NCBI GenBank assembly: GCA_963829835.1
Contig: CAWHKC010000004.1
Location: 2,232,001 to 2,296,000 of the forward strand
DNA length: 64,000 nt
Reading direction: 5' to 3'
Origin: Berkiella sp963829835
Lineage (GTDB): Bacteria; Pseudomonadota; Gammaproteobacteria; Berkiellales; Berkiellaceae
Within the stretch, counting starts at the first letter, position 1. Each line of letters starts with the position of its first letter. This document shows, piece after piece, positions 8,079-17,114 of the stretch. Both the position numbers and the translations under genes were made by a program. The notes beneath the pieces are model-generated. The model had not been told where the DNA came from and searched no databases. It was given only the letters and a program-made list of their open reading frames with translations.

Positions 8079-10379
8079 GTGGAATATCCTGTGAAAAAGA
8101 TCAAGATAACAAAACTCAAACGCGATTGCTTAATGGCCATCTTCATTCCGGCTGTTTTTGTTGGCATTTTTCAAGCAAAATTTTATCAATTTTCAATGAT
8201 TGAATTATCCGTACTCACACTGATCGGTGGGGTATTGATATTTCAATATGTTTTAAGGTTTTTGCATAAATTTGATGATATGGCTTGGAAGCAGCAATTA
8301 AGTAGTGTGATACAAAAAATGTCTTCACCTGTTTTGGTAGCAGATTTAAACCACTCAATTACCTATGCAAATGATAGCTTTCAAAGATTACCAATAGCAG
8401 CGTTGCTGGGAAGTCTAGATAATTTAGCTGATATCATGGCCGTGCAAGAGAACAAGTTAAATAATACGGTAAAAGAAACATTAGATGGCCTTGTAGGCAA
8501 AATGAAATGTCAAATGCAATGGCAGGGTAAAACATATTCTTGTGTTCTTATTCCTTTGCTATCACCAATTGGTGAGCGTTGGGGCACATTGCTTGAATGT
8601 CAATTGCTAGAAAATAACACTAAGATTGATGATAGTGCTGAAAATGTACCAAGCAAATCATTGTTGGAACAATTAACCGTTCCCTTTCTGTATGTGAACA
8701 ACTATGAAGATATATCCTATGTCAATTTGAAATTGAAAGAACTATTTGTTCGTCATCAAGAGACATTGAAAGCCATTTGTCCTCATTTAGATGGCTACGA
8801 ACCAAAATTATCAATAAGACAATTTTTGTCGATTATTCAACAAGAAGATAAGAGCTTTTCTGATATTAAGCAACTTGGTAGCTTGATAGTTCATTTAGAT
8901 GAGATGACATACCAATTGTCTATTTCGCCTATATGGGGTATGAATAATGATAGGCAAGGTACGTTAGTTCTATGGCAAGAAATTTCAAAACAAAACCTTC
9001 CCATTCAAGAAACAGCTATTCATAATGCGCTTTCAGAGATGGCACTGAAGCAAACATCTCATCCTATCGTTATCATTGATAAACATTATTTTATTAATCA
9101 AGCAAGTAGTGACTTTGAACAGTTAATACATCAAGGTACCGAGAGCGTCGATGATACATTGCTAGGTAAAAATGTTCTAGAATTGATTGAGAAATCTTGT
9201 CCTAACATTGCAGAACATTTGAAACAAGCGTTGAAGTGTTCAGAAAGATCACTTTTTGTTGGAGAACATTTCAAAAAGGTGTGCGACTGGATTATTACCC
9301 CAATAAAAAATGATACTAAAATTGAAGGTTATATTTTAGAGATTATGTATCCATCAAAGCAAGAATTACTAGCGCTAGAAGAAAAGAATCAACGTCTGGT
9401 GCAAGGGAAATTTGATACAGAGAAAGAACTTCGACAGTTTACGCAGGGATTAGCGAATCTTAAATTATATCAAAAAGGGAAGGAATTACCCTTAGAGGAG
9501 TTGAATGTTGAAGATTATCAACATCCACTTTTGAAAAATTCTTCTAAAATTATGCAACAAATTAGAACTGATTTGCAAAATTTACACGCTGAGATTGATA
9601 ATGCTAAATTAACGCAAACAAATTCAAAAGCGTATATTGCGCCATTGCAACAAGTTAATGCCCTTTCTACATCATTATGTCTTAATGTGAATGATGCACA
9701 GCAAGATTTTTTTACAATGCATCAGGAATTAAGTAAATTAAAAACAATGTTGAATGAGCAAAAAGGATTGAACCAATCCTTTGTTAAACCAATAGGCAAA
9801 GCCTTTCAATCAACTGAACAAGCATTAGTAAAAACAGTGGCTTATTCTGAATCTGTAACACTGATTTTACAACAAATCCATGAGAATCAGAATTTCCTAT
9901 CTCAATTGCAAGAATTTATGGCAAAATTAGCAAAGATACCCGGAAATGCGGAAAAGACTAATGATATTTACAATGATATTATCTCATTGCTTGATAGAGT
10001 TAAAAAATCATTGGCAGTGAGTAAATTAAAGCTAAAAGAATTACTTATGAATTTTGATGGATTAAATGATTGTTGGAAACAAGCTCAGGAAAATCTACAT
10101 TCTTGTTTACATATGGGCACTTCCATTGAGCAAGCAACAAAAAGATGGGGTTCTATCAGTAATTCAGCTTTTGATGTTAGCCAAGAAATTCAAACCAAAG
10201 TTGGGCAATTGATAACACTCGCACAAAAAATTCAAACGCAATCTACAATCACAGAAAGCATCAATGAAGCTGTGGGATATCAAGAATCAGCAAGTCGTCA
10301 TTTTGAGCAAATGGTGATTGAAGTGGATGATTCTAAGAAAATGGCCGAAGATGTTCTATTGGAAGGTATTAGCAGATAA
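8079..10379 (+). CDS. Membrane-anchored PAS / coiled-coil protein
   Basis: 766 residues. Two hydrophobic segments at about 18-36 and 40-58 form a hairpin anchor with little periplasmic sequence. Three PAS-like segments follow: around 75-150 (SPVLVADLN, YANDSFQRL), 190-290 (VPFLYVNN) and 325-420 (HPIVIIDKHYFINQAS). From about 425 to the end the protein is a long series of helices rich in Gln, Lys and Leu, probable coiled coil. No kinase, GGDEF, EAL or clear chemoreceptor hairpin motif is present, so the output is unknown. The layout resembles a PAS-containing chemoreceptor whose signalling tip has diverged. A GTG at 8091 with GGA eight bases upstream is an alternative start to the GTG at 8079. 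Confidence 0.65.
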   Translation: MEYPVKKIKITKLKRDCLMAIFIPAVFVGIFQAKFYQFSMIELSVLTLIGGVLIFQYVLRFLHKFDDMAWKQQLSSVIQKMSSPVLVADLNHSITYANDSFQRLPIAALLGSLDNLADIMAVQENKLNNTVKETLDGLVGKMKCQMQWQGKTYSCVLIPLLSPIGERWGTLLECQLLENNTKIDDSAENVPSKSLLEQLTVPFLYVNNYEDISYVNLKLKELFVRHQETLKAICPHLDGYEPKLSIRQFLSIIQQEDKSFSDIKQLGSLIVHLDEMTYQLSISPIWGMNNDRQGTLVLWQEISKQNLPIQETAIHNALSEMALKQTSHPIVIIDKHYFINQASSDFEQLIHQGTESVDDTLLGKNVLELIEKSCPNIAEHLKQALKCSERSLFVGEHFKKVCDWIITPIKNDTKIEGYILEIMYPSKQELLALEEKNQRLVQGKFDTEKELRQFTQGLANLKLYQKGKELPLEELNVEDYQHPLLKNSSKIMQQIRTDLQNLHAEIDNAKLTQTNSKAYIAPLQQVNALSTSLCLNVNDAQQDFFTMHQELSKLKTMLNEQKGLNQSFVKPIGKAFQSTEQALVKTVAYSESVTLILQQIHENQNFLSQLQEFMAKLAKIPGNAEKTNDIYNDIISLLDRVKKSLAVSKLKLKELLMNFDGLNDCWKQAQENLHSCLHMGTSIEQATKRWGSISNSAFDVSQEIQTKVGQLITLAQKIQTQSTITESINEAVGYQESASRHFEQMVIEVDDSKKMAEDVLLEGISR

Positions 10380-10387
10380 AAGTTTTC

Positions 10388-10933
10388 TTATTCATTATCT
10401 TTAGGGACGGTTAATACTAAATTATCGCCCTGCTGATAAATGGTTAGTTTTCTTAAAGCGCTCATTCCTAAGAGCACTTCATCATCCTCAGTTGAAGGGT
10501 TTACGCTTGCTGCCACATGATGGAGCGTGATATTACCAATCACAATTTCATCAACTCGCGTTAAGTAAACTTTAATATTTCCACCTGCCGTGCTTGCTGT
10601 TCCTTCAGCGCCATGAACTAAATTAAGCTTTTTGGCAATATTCTCTGGGATCACAACAGAAGTTGCGCCGGTATCTAGTAAAAAGACTACCGGGGTGCCA
10701 TTAATAAGACCATCTACCATATATTGATTATGCGCATTGCGTTTTATAAACACTTCAGGTGACCCATTGACGGTTACCATTCTGGCTTTGGTGTTCATTT
10801 GGTTTTCTTTGTTCCAATGGCTAAAAAAGAGTGTCATCAACAACACAGCCAAAATCCAAGCACAGATAACCATGACTTTGCCAAGTCCTGACGTATCTGG
10901 TGGTTGTTCTGATGGTTGAGCTGGATCTTCCAT
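10388..10933 (-). CDS. Retropepsin-like aspartic protease, membrane-anchored
   Basis: 181 residues: a Pro-rich cytoplasmic start, one membrane segment (about residues 18-40) and a single retropepsin-like domain with the active-site motif FLLDTGATSVVIP at about 84-96 and the strand LLGMSALRKL near the end. This is the compact TIGR02281-type clan AA family, which must dimerise to supply two catalytic Asp. The domain would face the periplasm. It converges on the PAS protein with an eight-base gap. Substrate unknown. Confidence 0.8.
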   Translation of the reverse strand: MEDPAQPSEQPPDTSGLGKVMVICAWILAVLLMTLFFSHWNKENQMNTKARMVTVNGSPEVFIKRNAHNQYMVDGLINGTPVVFLLDTGATSVVIPENIAKKLNLVHGAEGTASTAGGNIKVYLTRVDEIVIGNITLHHVAASVNPSTEDDEVLLGMSALRKLTIYQQGDNLVLTVPKDNE

Positions 10934-11146
10934 AGGAGCCCTAAATTATGGGTTATTGGAGATTATCGGCTTAGAGTCTATTAAATTGAATTTTAAATCA
11001 AATAGTGACTATACAATTATCATGAAAGCTCACTTTACAAAATCCATTTAATGGCGGTATACAGAAATATTTGAAAATATAGTAGGCATTTCTGTAACGC
11101 ATTGAAATATATATAAAAAAAGTAAAACAAAGGCCGTGCGACATTC

Positions 11147-11179
11147 TTGCGTCGCAAATGCGACGAATTTGCGACGCAA
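11147..11179. promoter_or_regulatory. Perfect 13-bp inverted repeat, candidate operator
   Basis: TTGCGTCGCAAAT (11147-11159) and ATTTGCGACGCAA (11167-11179) are exact reverse complements around GCGACGA. The core GCGACG also recurs in the spacer and GTGCGAC lies just to the left, so the site has several related half-sites. It ends three bases before the predicted -35 of the AlbA_2 gene, the place for an operator. GC content is far above the surrounding AT-rich DNA. Confidence 0.6.
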
Positions 11180-11182
11180 ATA

Positions 11183-11212
11183 TTGGATTTTCTCATCTAG
11201 GTTATATATACT
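11183..11212 (+). promoter_or_regulatory. Predicted promoter of the AlbA_2 regulator gene
   Basis: TTGGAT (11183-11188), an 18-bp spacer and TATACT (11207-11212, five of six consensus bases). It lies between the palindrome and the ATG at 11246. Confidence 0.5.
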
Positions 11213-11245
11213 AATCCATATTGGATAATATGAAGGCAAATCTCT

Positions 11246-12595
11246 ATGAGCGATGATGATTATTTAATGCTCAAACTTCAAGAAGGCGAAGGATACAAGG
11301 TCGAGTTTAAAGAAAGGCTAGCTAATCTTGATCGTGAAATCGTCGCATTTGCCAATGCTTCGGGCGGCGAAATATATCTTGGTATCAACGATAATAGTGA
11401 AATAAAAAAGGTTGAAATAACCAATGCGCTACTGAGTCAAATTCAGGATATTGCTCGTAACTGTGACCCAAGCATTCAAGTGCACTTAAAGCAATATAAG
11501 TCACAAGGAGTGCTTCTTATTCTTATCGAAGAAGGAGCCAACAAACCTTACAAATGTAAAGATGGGTTCTTTTTACGAGTGGGGCCTAACTCTCAAAAAT
11601 TAAAACGGGATGAAATTATCCAATTTATTAATGATGTAGGCAAAGTACATTTTGATGAATCTATTAATCAACGTTTTGATTACCGAACAGATTTTTCTCA
11701 AAATGCTTTAAATGACTATTTAAAACATTGTGGCCTTGACTTAAAAATGCCTGCGCAAGACATTTTGTTAAGTTTAAATCTAGCCCAAAAGACTAAAGGG
11801 TCATTTCAACTTACAAATGCTGGTGTATTATTCTTTGCGAAAAACCCTCAAACTTTTTTTCCAGAAGCTTATGTTACAGCCGTTAGATACCAAAGCAGTG
11901 ATCGATATTCTATTATCGATAAAAAGGATTTCGTGGGTTCCCCTCTTTCTCAAATAGATGAAAGTTTAGCTTTTGTTATACGCCATATGAATGTCGCGGC
12001 AGACTTTAGCGAGTTAGGTGGGGCAAGACAAGATGTCTATGATTATCCTCCTATTGCAATTCGTGAGGCAATTATTAATGCCATTACACATCGAGACTAT
12101 TTATATGATGGTGCACATATTTATATTCATATGTATCCTGAATATATTGATATAGAAAATCCAGGAGGACTATATCATGGTTTAACAATTGATGACCTTG
12201 GACGACGGAGTGTCAGGCGCAATCGATTAATAGCAGATCTATTACATCGTGCCCGCTACATTGAACGTATAGGTAGCGGTTTTGATAGAATGCGTGTGGC
12301 TCTATCTGAAAATAAAAACCCTGCACTAGAAGTAGTTGCTACAAATTTTTTTAATATTCGCTTTTTTAAACGTGCACCTGATTTTAATCTGCAAAAACTA
12401 TCTCCAAGGCAATTAGCTATATATCATTATTTTCTAGAACGCAAGACAATGACGAAAAGAGAAGTCGCTATCATGTCGAATATTAGCGAGGACACTGCGA
12501 TAAGGGAAATAAAAGTTTTAATGAAGCATAATTTAATTAAAAAGCAAGGACAAGGGAAAACAACTAGCTATTTAATAGTTAAATTACAAGATTAA
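11246..12595 (+). CDS. AlbA_2 / HATPase_c_4 / winged-helix regulator (COG2865-like)
   Basis: 449 residues. The N-terminal AlbA_2 (divergent AAA-4, Schlafen-related) domain shows VEFKERL and FANASGGEIYLGI. The middle carries the GHKL-like ATP-binding segment IREAIINAITHRDY and NPGGLYHGLT, with RIGSGFDRM later. The last ~75 residues form a winged helix (LSPRQLAIYHYF, then REVAIMSNISEDTAIREI). Proteins of this layout are thought to be ATP-dependent transcription regulators and are common in accessory DNA. The perfect palindrome just upstream suggests self-regulation; that is inference. It stands alone, without a recognisable partner gene. Confidence 0.8.
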   Translation: MSDDDYLMLKLQEGEGYKVEFKERLANLDREIVAFANASGGEIYLGINDNSEIKKVEITNALLSQIQDIARNCDPSIQVHLKQYKSQGVLLILIEEGANKPYKCKDGFFLRVGPNSQKLKRDEIIQFINDVGKVHFDESINQRFDYRTDFSQNALNDYLKHCGLDLKMPAQDILLSLNLAQKTKGSFQLTNAGVLFFAKNPQTFFPEAYVTAVRYQSSDRYSIIDKKDFVGSPLSQIDESLAFVIRHMNVAADFSELGGARQDVYDYPPIAIREAIINAITHRDYLYDGAHIYIHMYPEYIDIENPGGLYHGLTIDDLGRRSVRRNRLIADLLHRARYIERIGSGFDRMRVALSENKNPALEVVATNFFNIRFFKRAPDFNLQKLSPRQLAIYHYFLERKTMTKREVAIMSNISEDTAIREIKVLMKHNLIKKQGQGKTTSYLIVKLQD

Positions 12596-12613
12596 CAGAT
12601 ATATTAATCCAGA

Positions 12614-13597
12614 TTATGGATGAGCAGGCATGCCAGAATGTTCAATTTTTAATAATCTATTCTTCTGATCAATGCTGATACGAAATTGTTGAATCACATA
12701 GAGTCCCATGAGTCCAAGCGTATTGCCAGAGGTTCCATACATACCTTCACCATGCAGAATATAAGGATCTTGCACGATCATATTGCTAAAATAGGCTTTT
12801 GCTTCAATCTTATCATTATGTACAACGTATTCTTTAAAACCGGTATTAGCCTTTACGACATTCTCTTCCAGTAGTTTGAATGGGATGGTCGTTATATTTG
12901 CGGGAAAGGTGAATTGACCCACGTATCCTGTATCGATAACACAATTTATTTCAACTTTATGGTTGTTGTCATCTTTAAAAACAACAGCAATAGCAGGAAC
13001 TTTTTGAATGGGTGCAAAGGGGATAGTGCTTTTATCAGAACTGTCGAGTTCTTTGCTAACTAAAGATATCCGTTTATTTGGGTAATCAAGCGCTAATAAA
13101 TAATGATAAAAGGCGCCAATGGTTAAAATGCCATCAATATTGAATTTGTGTATTTTTATAAAATTGCTTATCAGATTCGGTTCTTCAAAAACACCTATAT
13201 CGTAGTCATAGAGTATGGCATCGCCAAGGGTAAGTTCATTTATTTTATAGTGATCTACTGTTTGATAAGTTGAATTACCTGCAAAGTTCTTTTTAGTGGG
13301 AGATTGTAAATTGAGTTCTTGTGCTACTTTTCTTGTCAGCATCGTGATGGGCGTACCCGTATCAATCATAAAGAGATAAGGGCCCTTGCCATTTAATTTT
13401 GCTTTCACGATAAAATAAGGTGAATCAATATTTTCTAAGTTAATAAGCGTTGGTTCTTCAAGTTTTTTAACTTTGTCTGGGATGGCATAATAAAGTGCAG
13501 GTTGCGATTGGATGACATTATCAAGCGCATAAAGAGGCGCTAACTTTAAAGAAAATAATATCAAAATCGCTAACAGAGAATTGATATTTTTATTCAT
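12614..13597 (-). CDS. Exported protein with two retropepsin-type DTG motifs
   Basis: 327 residues from an ATG at 13597 behind AAAGAG (a TTG at 13615 is possible). A Sec signal peptide is clear: MNKNINS followed by a long hydrophobic run ending LAPLYA. Two copies of the aspartic-protease active-site motif are visible, FMIDTGTPITML at about residue 85 and CVIDTGYVGQFTF at about 205, so this may be a two-lobed single-chain enzyme like pepsin, unlike the one-lobed dimeric family at 10.4 kb. The second motif lacks the usual Ser/Thr after DTG (it has Tyr), so one lobe may be weakened. Substrate unknown. Confidence 0.7.
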   Translation of the reverse strand: MNKNINSLLAILILFSLKLAPLYALDNVIQSQPALYYAIPDKVKKLEEPTLINLENIDSPYFIVKAKLNGKGPYLFMIDTGTPITMLTRKVAQELNLQSPTKKNFAGNSTYQTVDHYKINELTLGDAILYDYDIGVFEEPNLISNFIKIHKFNIDGILTIGAFYHYLLALDYPNKRISLVSKELDSSDKSTIPFAPIQKVPAIAVVFKDDNNHKVEINCVIDTGYVGQFTFPANITTIPFKLLEENVVKANTGFKEYVVHNDKIEAKAYFSNMIVQDPYILHGEGMYGTSGNTLGLMGLYVIQQFRISIDQKNRLLKIEHSGMPAHP

Positions 13598-13786
13598 TTC
13601 AAAGCTCTTTATCAAATGCAGAAGCTATTAGTATAGCGACATCCAAAAGGGTGTTTAAAAAACTATGCTGTAAATAATGAGGTGGAGGTACACGGTGGTC
13701 TCTTCTATAAGGTTTGATCTCATCTCACGCATCCGGTAGCCTGGGTTAAGTTATTCATTTTTTATTATTTTTCTATCAAACTAAAT

Positions 13787-14353
13787 ATGATGAAAATTGA
13801 TCTTAAGAAAGGTTTGGTGAGTGGAGCAACGTTCCATCCGTCACCTAATTTCAATGAACGCCCTCTCAATCAAGAGATTGATTTGCTGGTAATCCACAAT
13901 ATCAGCCTGCCACCAGGTGAATTTGCGGGTGAATTTGTTCAAGATTTTTTTACAAATAAGTTAGATAGCTCCCAACATCCGTATTTTAAAGAAATCGCTG
14001 ATCTGAAAGTCTCAAGTCACTTGTACATTCGGCGCAGTGGCGAATTATGGCAATTTGTTCCACTTACTAAGCGAGCTTGGCATGCTGGAAAATCATCCTT
14101 TGCAGGGCGAGAAGATTGTAATAATTTTTCGATTGGTATCGAATTAGAGGGAACCGATCTCATTCCTTACACGGCAAAGCAATATGAACAATTAGCCGAA
14201 GTGTCTTGCGCCATCATGCGTCATTACCCCAAAATAACGCCAAATCAGATAGTTGGGCATAGTGATATCGCGCCCTCTCGAAAATCCGATCCAGGTCCTT
14301 CGTTTGATTGGCAATATTACAGAGAGTTAGTTCAAAAGCTAACGGCTGCATAG
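13787..14353 (+). CDS. ampD: 1,6-anhydro-N-acetylmuramyl-L-alanine amidase
   Basis: Cytoplasmic zinc amidase of peptidoglycan recycling; it removes the peptide from anhydroMurNAc-peptides imported by AmpG (an ampG lies at 51 kb). 188 residues, normal for AmpD. The first zinc His is in LLVIHNISLPPGEF, the second in KRAWHAGKS, and GHSDIAPSRKSDPGPSFDW holds the third ligand and the substrate-binding segment. FSIGIELEGTD is also diagnostic. There is no signal peptide, which separates it from periplasmic AmiD-type amidases. aceE starts 73 bases downstream under its own promoter. Confidence 0.95.
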   Translation: MMKIDLKKGLVSGATFHPSPNFNERPLNQEIDLLVIHNISLPPGEFAGEFVQDFFTNKLDSSQHPYFKEIADLKVSSHLYIRRSGELWQFVPLTKRAWHAGKSSFAGREDCNNFSIGIELEGTDLIPYTAKQYEQLAEVSCAIMRHYPKITPNQIVGHSDIAPSRKSDPGPSFDWQYYRELVQKLTAA

Positions 14354-14378
14354 TCAATCGCTCAAGAAGTGATATAAT
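14351..14378 (+). promoter_or_regulatory. Predicted promoter of the pdh operon
   Basis: A perfect TATAAT (14373-14378) with TAGTCA 16 bases upstream (14351-14356, four of six consensus bases), just after the ampD stop. An inverted pair AGTGAT (14368-14373) and ATCACT (14387-14392) brackets the -10 and the likely start point, a possible operator. No pdhR gene is adjacent. Confidence 0.5.
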
Positions 14379-14426
14379 TCACCCCAATCACTACATTCAT
14401 CAAGTATCGTAAGAAGGAATAGGGTA

Positions 14427-17093
14427 ATGTTAGATCCCGCAAAGGCGGATGTGGATCCAGAAGAAACACGTGAATGGCTGCAAGCACTAGGATCAGTTAT
14501 CCAAAGCGAAGGCCCTGAGCGTGCAAAGTTTCTCATAGATAGACTCACAAGCAAGGCACGTGAAGAAGGTATCCATAGCGAATTTCAGAGAAACACCCGT
14601 TATTGCAATACTATCAGTGTCAATGAAGAGCCAACCGTGCCTGGCGATCCCGAAATGGAACAACGCATTAGAGCGCTCATTCGTTGGAATGCCATGGCGA
14701 TGGTGGTTAGAGCTCAGAAAGTGGACAGTTCACTTGGCGGTCACATCGGTACCTTTGCTTCTTCAGCAACGCTCTATGATGTTGGGTTTACCCATTTTTG
14801 GCGAGGCCTTGATAGTGAATGTGGTGGTGATTTAATTTATATCCAGGGGCACACTTCACCGGGCATTTATTCTCGCAGCTTTTTGCAAGGTGATATCTCT
14901 GAAGAACAATTAATCAATTTTCGCCGTGAAGTGAATCACAAAGGGCTATCTTCTTATCCTCATCCTTGGTTAATGCCCAATTATTGGCAATTTCCGACGG
15001 TCTCTATGGGATTAGGACCTTTACAAGCTGTCTATCAAGCAAGATTTATGAAATACCTTGAAGACAGACAAATCATCCCTAAAACAGATCGTAAAGTGTG
15101 GTGCTTTTGTGGTGATGGTGAAATGGATGAACCAGAATCACTGGCTGGTTTATCGTTAGCAGGTCGCGAAAGATTAGACAATCTTATTTTTGTCATTAAT
15201 TGCAATCTGCAGCGTCTTGATGGACCCGTCCGAGGAAATGGAAAAATTGTTCAAGAACTTGAAGGCGCGTTTCTCGGGGCTGGTTGGAACGTGATTAAAG
15301 TACTCTGGGGTAGCGGTTGGGACCCTTTATTTGCTGCCGATAGAAGCGGTTTGTTACTGCAACGCATGGAAGAAGCGGTTGACGGGGATTATCAAAACTA
15401 TAAAGCCAAAGGCGGCGCTTATACCCGTGAACATTTCTTTGGAAAATATCCTGAATTACTGAAACTGGTTGCGCATATGTCTGATGATGACATTTGGCGC
15501 TTAAATCGCGGTGGTCATGATCCTCGAAAAGTGTATGCAGCCTATAAACGTGCCGTCGACACCAAAGGGCAACCCACTGTGATACTTGCAAAAACAGTGA
15601 AAGGCTATGGATTAGGAACCGCTGGTGAAGCACTCAACATCGCTCATAACACCAAAAAATTAGGGCACGAAGAACTACTCGCTTTCAGAGACAGATTCCA
15701 TATTCCGGTGACAGATGAAATGGTTGAGAAAGTTTCTTTCTTCCGTCCTGCTGAAAATAGCCCTGAAGTACAATATATTAAAAAATGTCGTACCCAATTA
15801 GGAGGATCTCTCCCTAAGCGTCGTCAAAAAGCAACCCATGTCCCATTTGAATTACCAGCCAAGAATGCTTATGAGTCGCAGATGCAAAGCACTGGGGATA
15901 GAGAAGTTTCAACGACAATGGCGTTTGTACGCATTATTACCCATTTGTTGAAAGATAAATCAATTGGTAAATATATTGTGCCTATCATCCCTGATGAAGC
16001 GCGTACTTTTGGTATGGAAGGCTTATTCCGCCAAATCGGCATTTACTCATCAGAAGGCCAAAAATATAAGCCAGTCGATTCTGAACAAGTGATGTATTAC
16101 CGTGAATCTAAAGATGGGCAAATACTGGAAGAAGGCATCAACGAAGCGGGATCTTTTTGCTCTTGGATTGCCGCAGCAACATCTTATAGCACTTATAACC
16201 AAACCATGATCCCTTTTTACATTTACTATTCCATGTTTGGTTTTCAACGGATTGGAGATTTTGCTTGGGGCGCTGGCGATTCTCGTGCAAGAGGATTTTT
16301 GCTGGGCGCAACGGCAGGCAGAACGACGCTTAATGGGGAAGGATTGCAGCACCAAGATGGTCATAGCCATATTCTGGCAAGCACCATACCTAATTGCGTT
16401 AGCTATGATCCCACTTTCGCGTATGAATTGGCAATAATTATCCAGCATGGTTTAGACAGGATGGTCGCCAAAAATGAAGATGTGTATTTTTATATTACCT
16501 TAATGAATGAAAACTATGTTCAACCGGCCTTACCAACAGGTGCTGAAGAAGGTATTATCAAAGGTCTATATCTTTTCCAAAAAGCTGATAAACCAAGTCA
16601 AGCGCATGTGCAATTGTTAGGATGTGGCACCATTTTACGTGAGGCCATAGCCGCAGTCGATCTTCTTAAAGAATTCAATGTCACTGCTGATGTGTGGAGT
16701 GTGACGAGCTTTAATGAGTTGCGCAAAGAAGCCTTAGACATTCAAAGATGGAATTTATTGCATCCATTGGAAAAACCGAAGAAAAGTTTTGTAGAAACTT
16801 CTCTTGAATCAACGAAGGGTCCTATCATTGCAGCAACGGATTACATGAAATTGTATGCAGAGCAGATTCTTCCCTTTGTTCGCAAACCGTTTCATTGTTT
16901 GGGCACCGATGGCTTTGGAAGAAGTGATACCCGCGAAACGCTTCGCAATCATTTTGAAGTTGATAGGTTTTATATTGCTTATACAGCAATTAAAGCACTT
17001 GTTGATGAGGGGACTCTTAAACCTGAAATTGCGAAAAAAGCGTTGGAAAAATTTAAAATCAACACTGATAAACCTTCACCTGTAACGTTATAA
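14427..17093 (+). CDS. aceE: Pyruvate dehydrogenase E1, homodimeric type
   Basis: Thiamine-diphosphate decarboxylase that starts the pyruvate to acetyl-CoA reaction. At 888 residues it matches the single-chain gammaproteobacterial E1. The TPP/Mg motif runs GDGEMDEPES through to VINCNLQRLDG, HIGTFASSATLYDVG lies in the N-terminal domain, and the regulatory/C-terminal part has GFGRSDTRETLRNHFEVD. A good ribosome site (AAGGAATAGG) precedes ATG 14427. First gene of aceE-aceF-lpd; aceF begins 21 bases after its stop. Confidence 0.97.
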   Translation: MLDPAKADVDPEETREWLQALGSVIQSEGPERAKFLIDRLTSKAREEGIHSEFQRNTRYCNTISVNEEPTVPGDPEMEQRIRALIRWNAMAMVVRAQKVDSSLGGHIGTFASSATLYDVGFTHFWRGLDSECGGDLIYIQGHTSPGIYSRSFLQGDISEEQLINFRREVNHKGLSSYPHPWLMPNYWQFPTVSMGLGPLQAVYQARFMKYLEDRQIIPKTDRKVWCFCGDGEMDEPESLAGLSLAGRERLDNLIFVINCNLQRLDGPVRGNGKIVQELEGAFLGAGWNVIKVLWGSGWDPLFAADRSGLLLQRMEEAVDGDYQNYKAKGGAYTREHFFGKYPELLKLVAHMSDDDIWRLNRGGHDPRKVYAAYKRAVDTKGQPTVILAKTVKGYGLGTAGEALNIAHNTKKLGHEELLAFRDRFHIPVTDEMVEKVSFFRPAENSPEVQYIKKCRTQLGGSLPKRRQKATHVPFELPAKNAYESQMQSTGDREVSTTMAFVRIITHLLKDKSIGKYIVPIIPDEARTFGMEGLFRQIGIYSSEGQKYKPVDSEQVMYYRESKDGQILEEGINEAGSFCSWIAAATSYSTYNQTMIPFYIYYSMFGFQRIGDFAWGAGDSRARGFLLGATAGRTTLNGEGLQHQDGHSHILASTIPNCVSYDPTFAYELAIIIQHGLDRMVAKNEDVYFYITLMNENYVQPALPTGAEEGIIKGLYLFQKADKPSQAHVQLLGCGTILREAIAAVDLLKEFNVTADVWSVTSFNELRKEALDIQRWNLLHPLEKPKKSFVETSLESTKGPIIAATDYMKLYAEQILPFVRKPFHCLGTDGFGRSDTRETLRNHFEVDRFYIAYTAIKALVDEGTLKPEIAKKALEKFKINTDKPSPVTL

Positions 17094-17114
17094 TAAAGAG
17101 AATGGAGTCACGTT

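Larger units (their letters stand above)
10934..11245. other. Intergenic region with a palindromic site
   Basis: 312 bases between divergent genes. The left half is plain AT-rich DNA without a convincing coding frame. The right half holds the inverted repeat, the predicted promoter (listed separately) and a second small inverted repeat, ATCCA-TAT-TGGAT, just before the downstream gene. Confidence 0.5.

Noticed and set aside
13640..13760. Possible tRNA or small RNA upstream of ampD
   Set aside because: Locally GC-richer and with GGT/GCC stretches, but no cloverleaf, no T-loop GGTTC pattern and no promoter-terminator pair could be drawn.
16050..16448. 132-codon minus-strand frame within aceE
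   Set aside because: Antisense to a conserved enzyme, rich in Cys/Arg, with no family resemblance or ribosome site.
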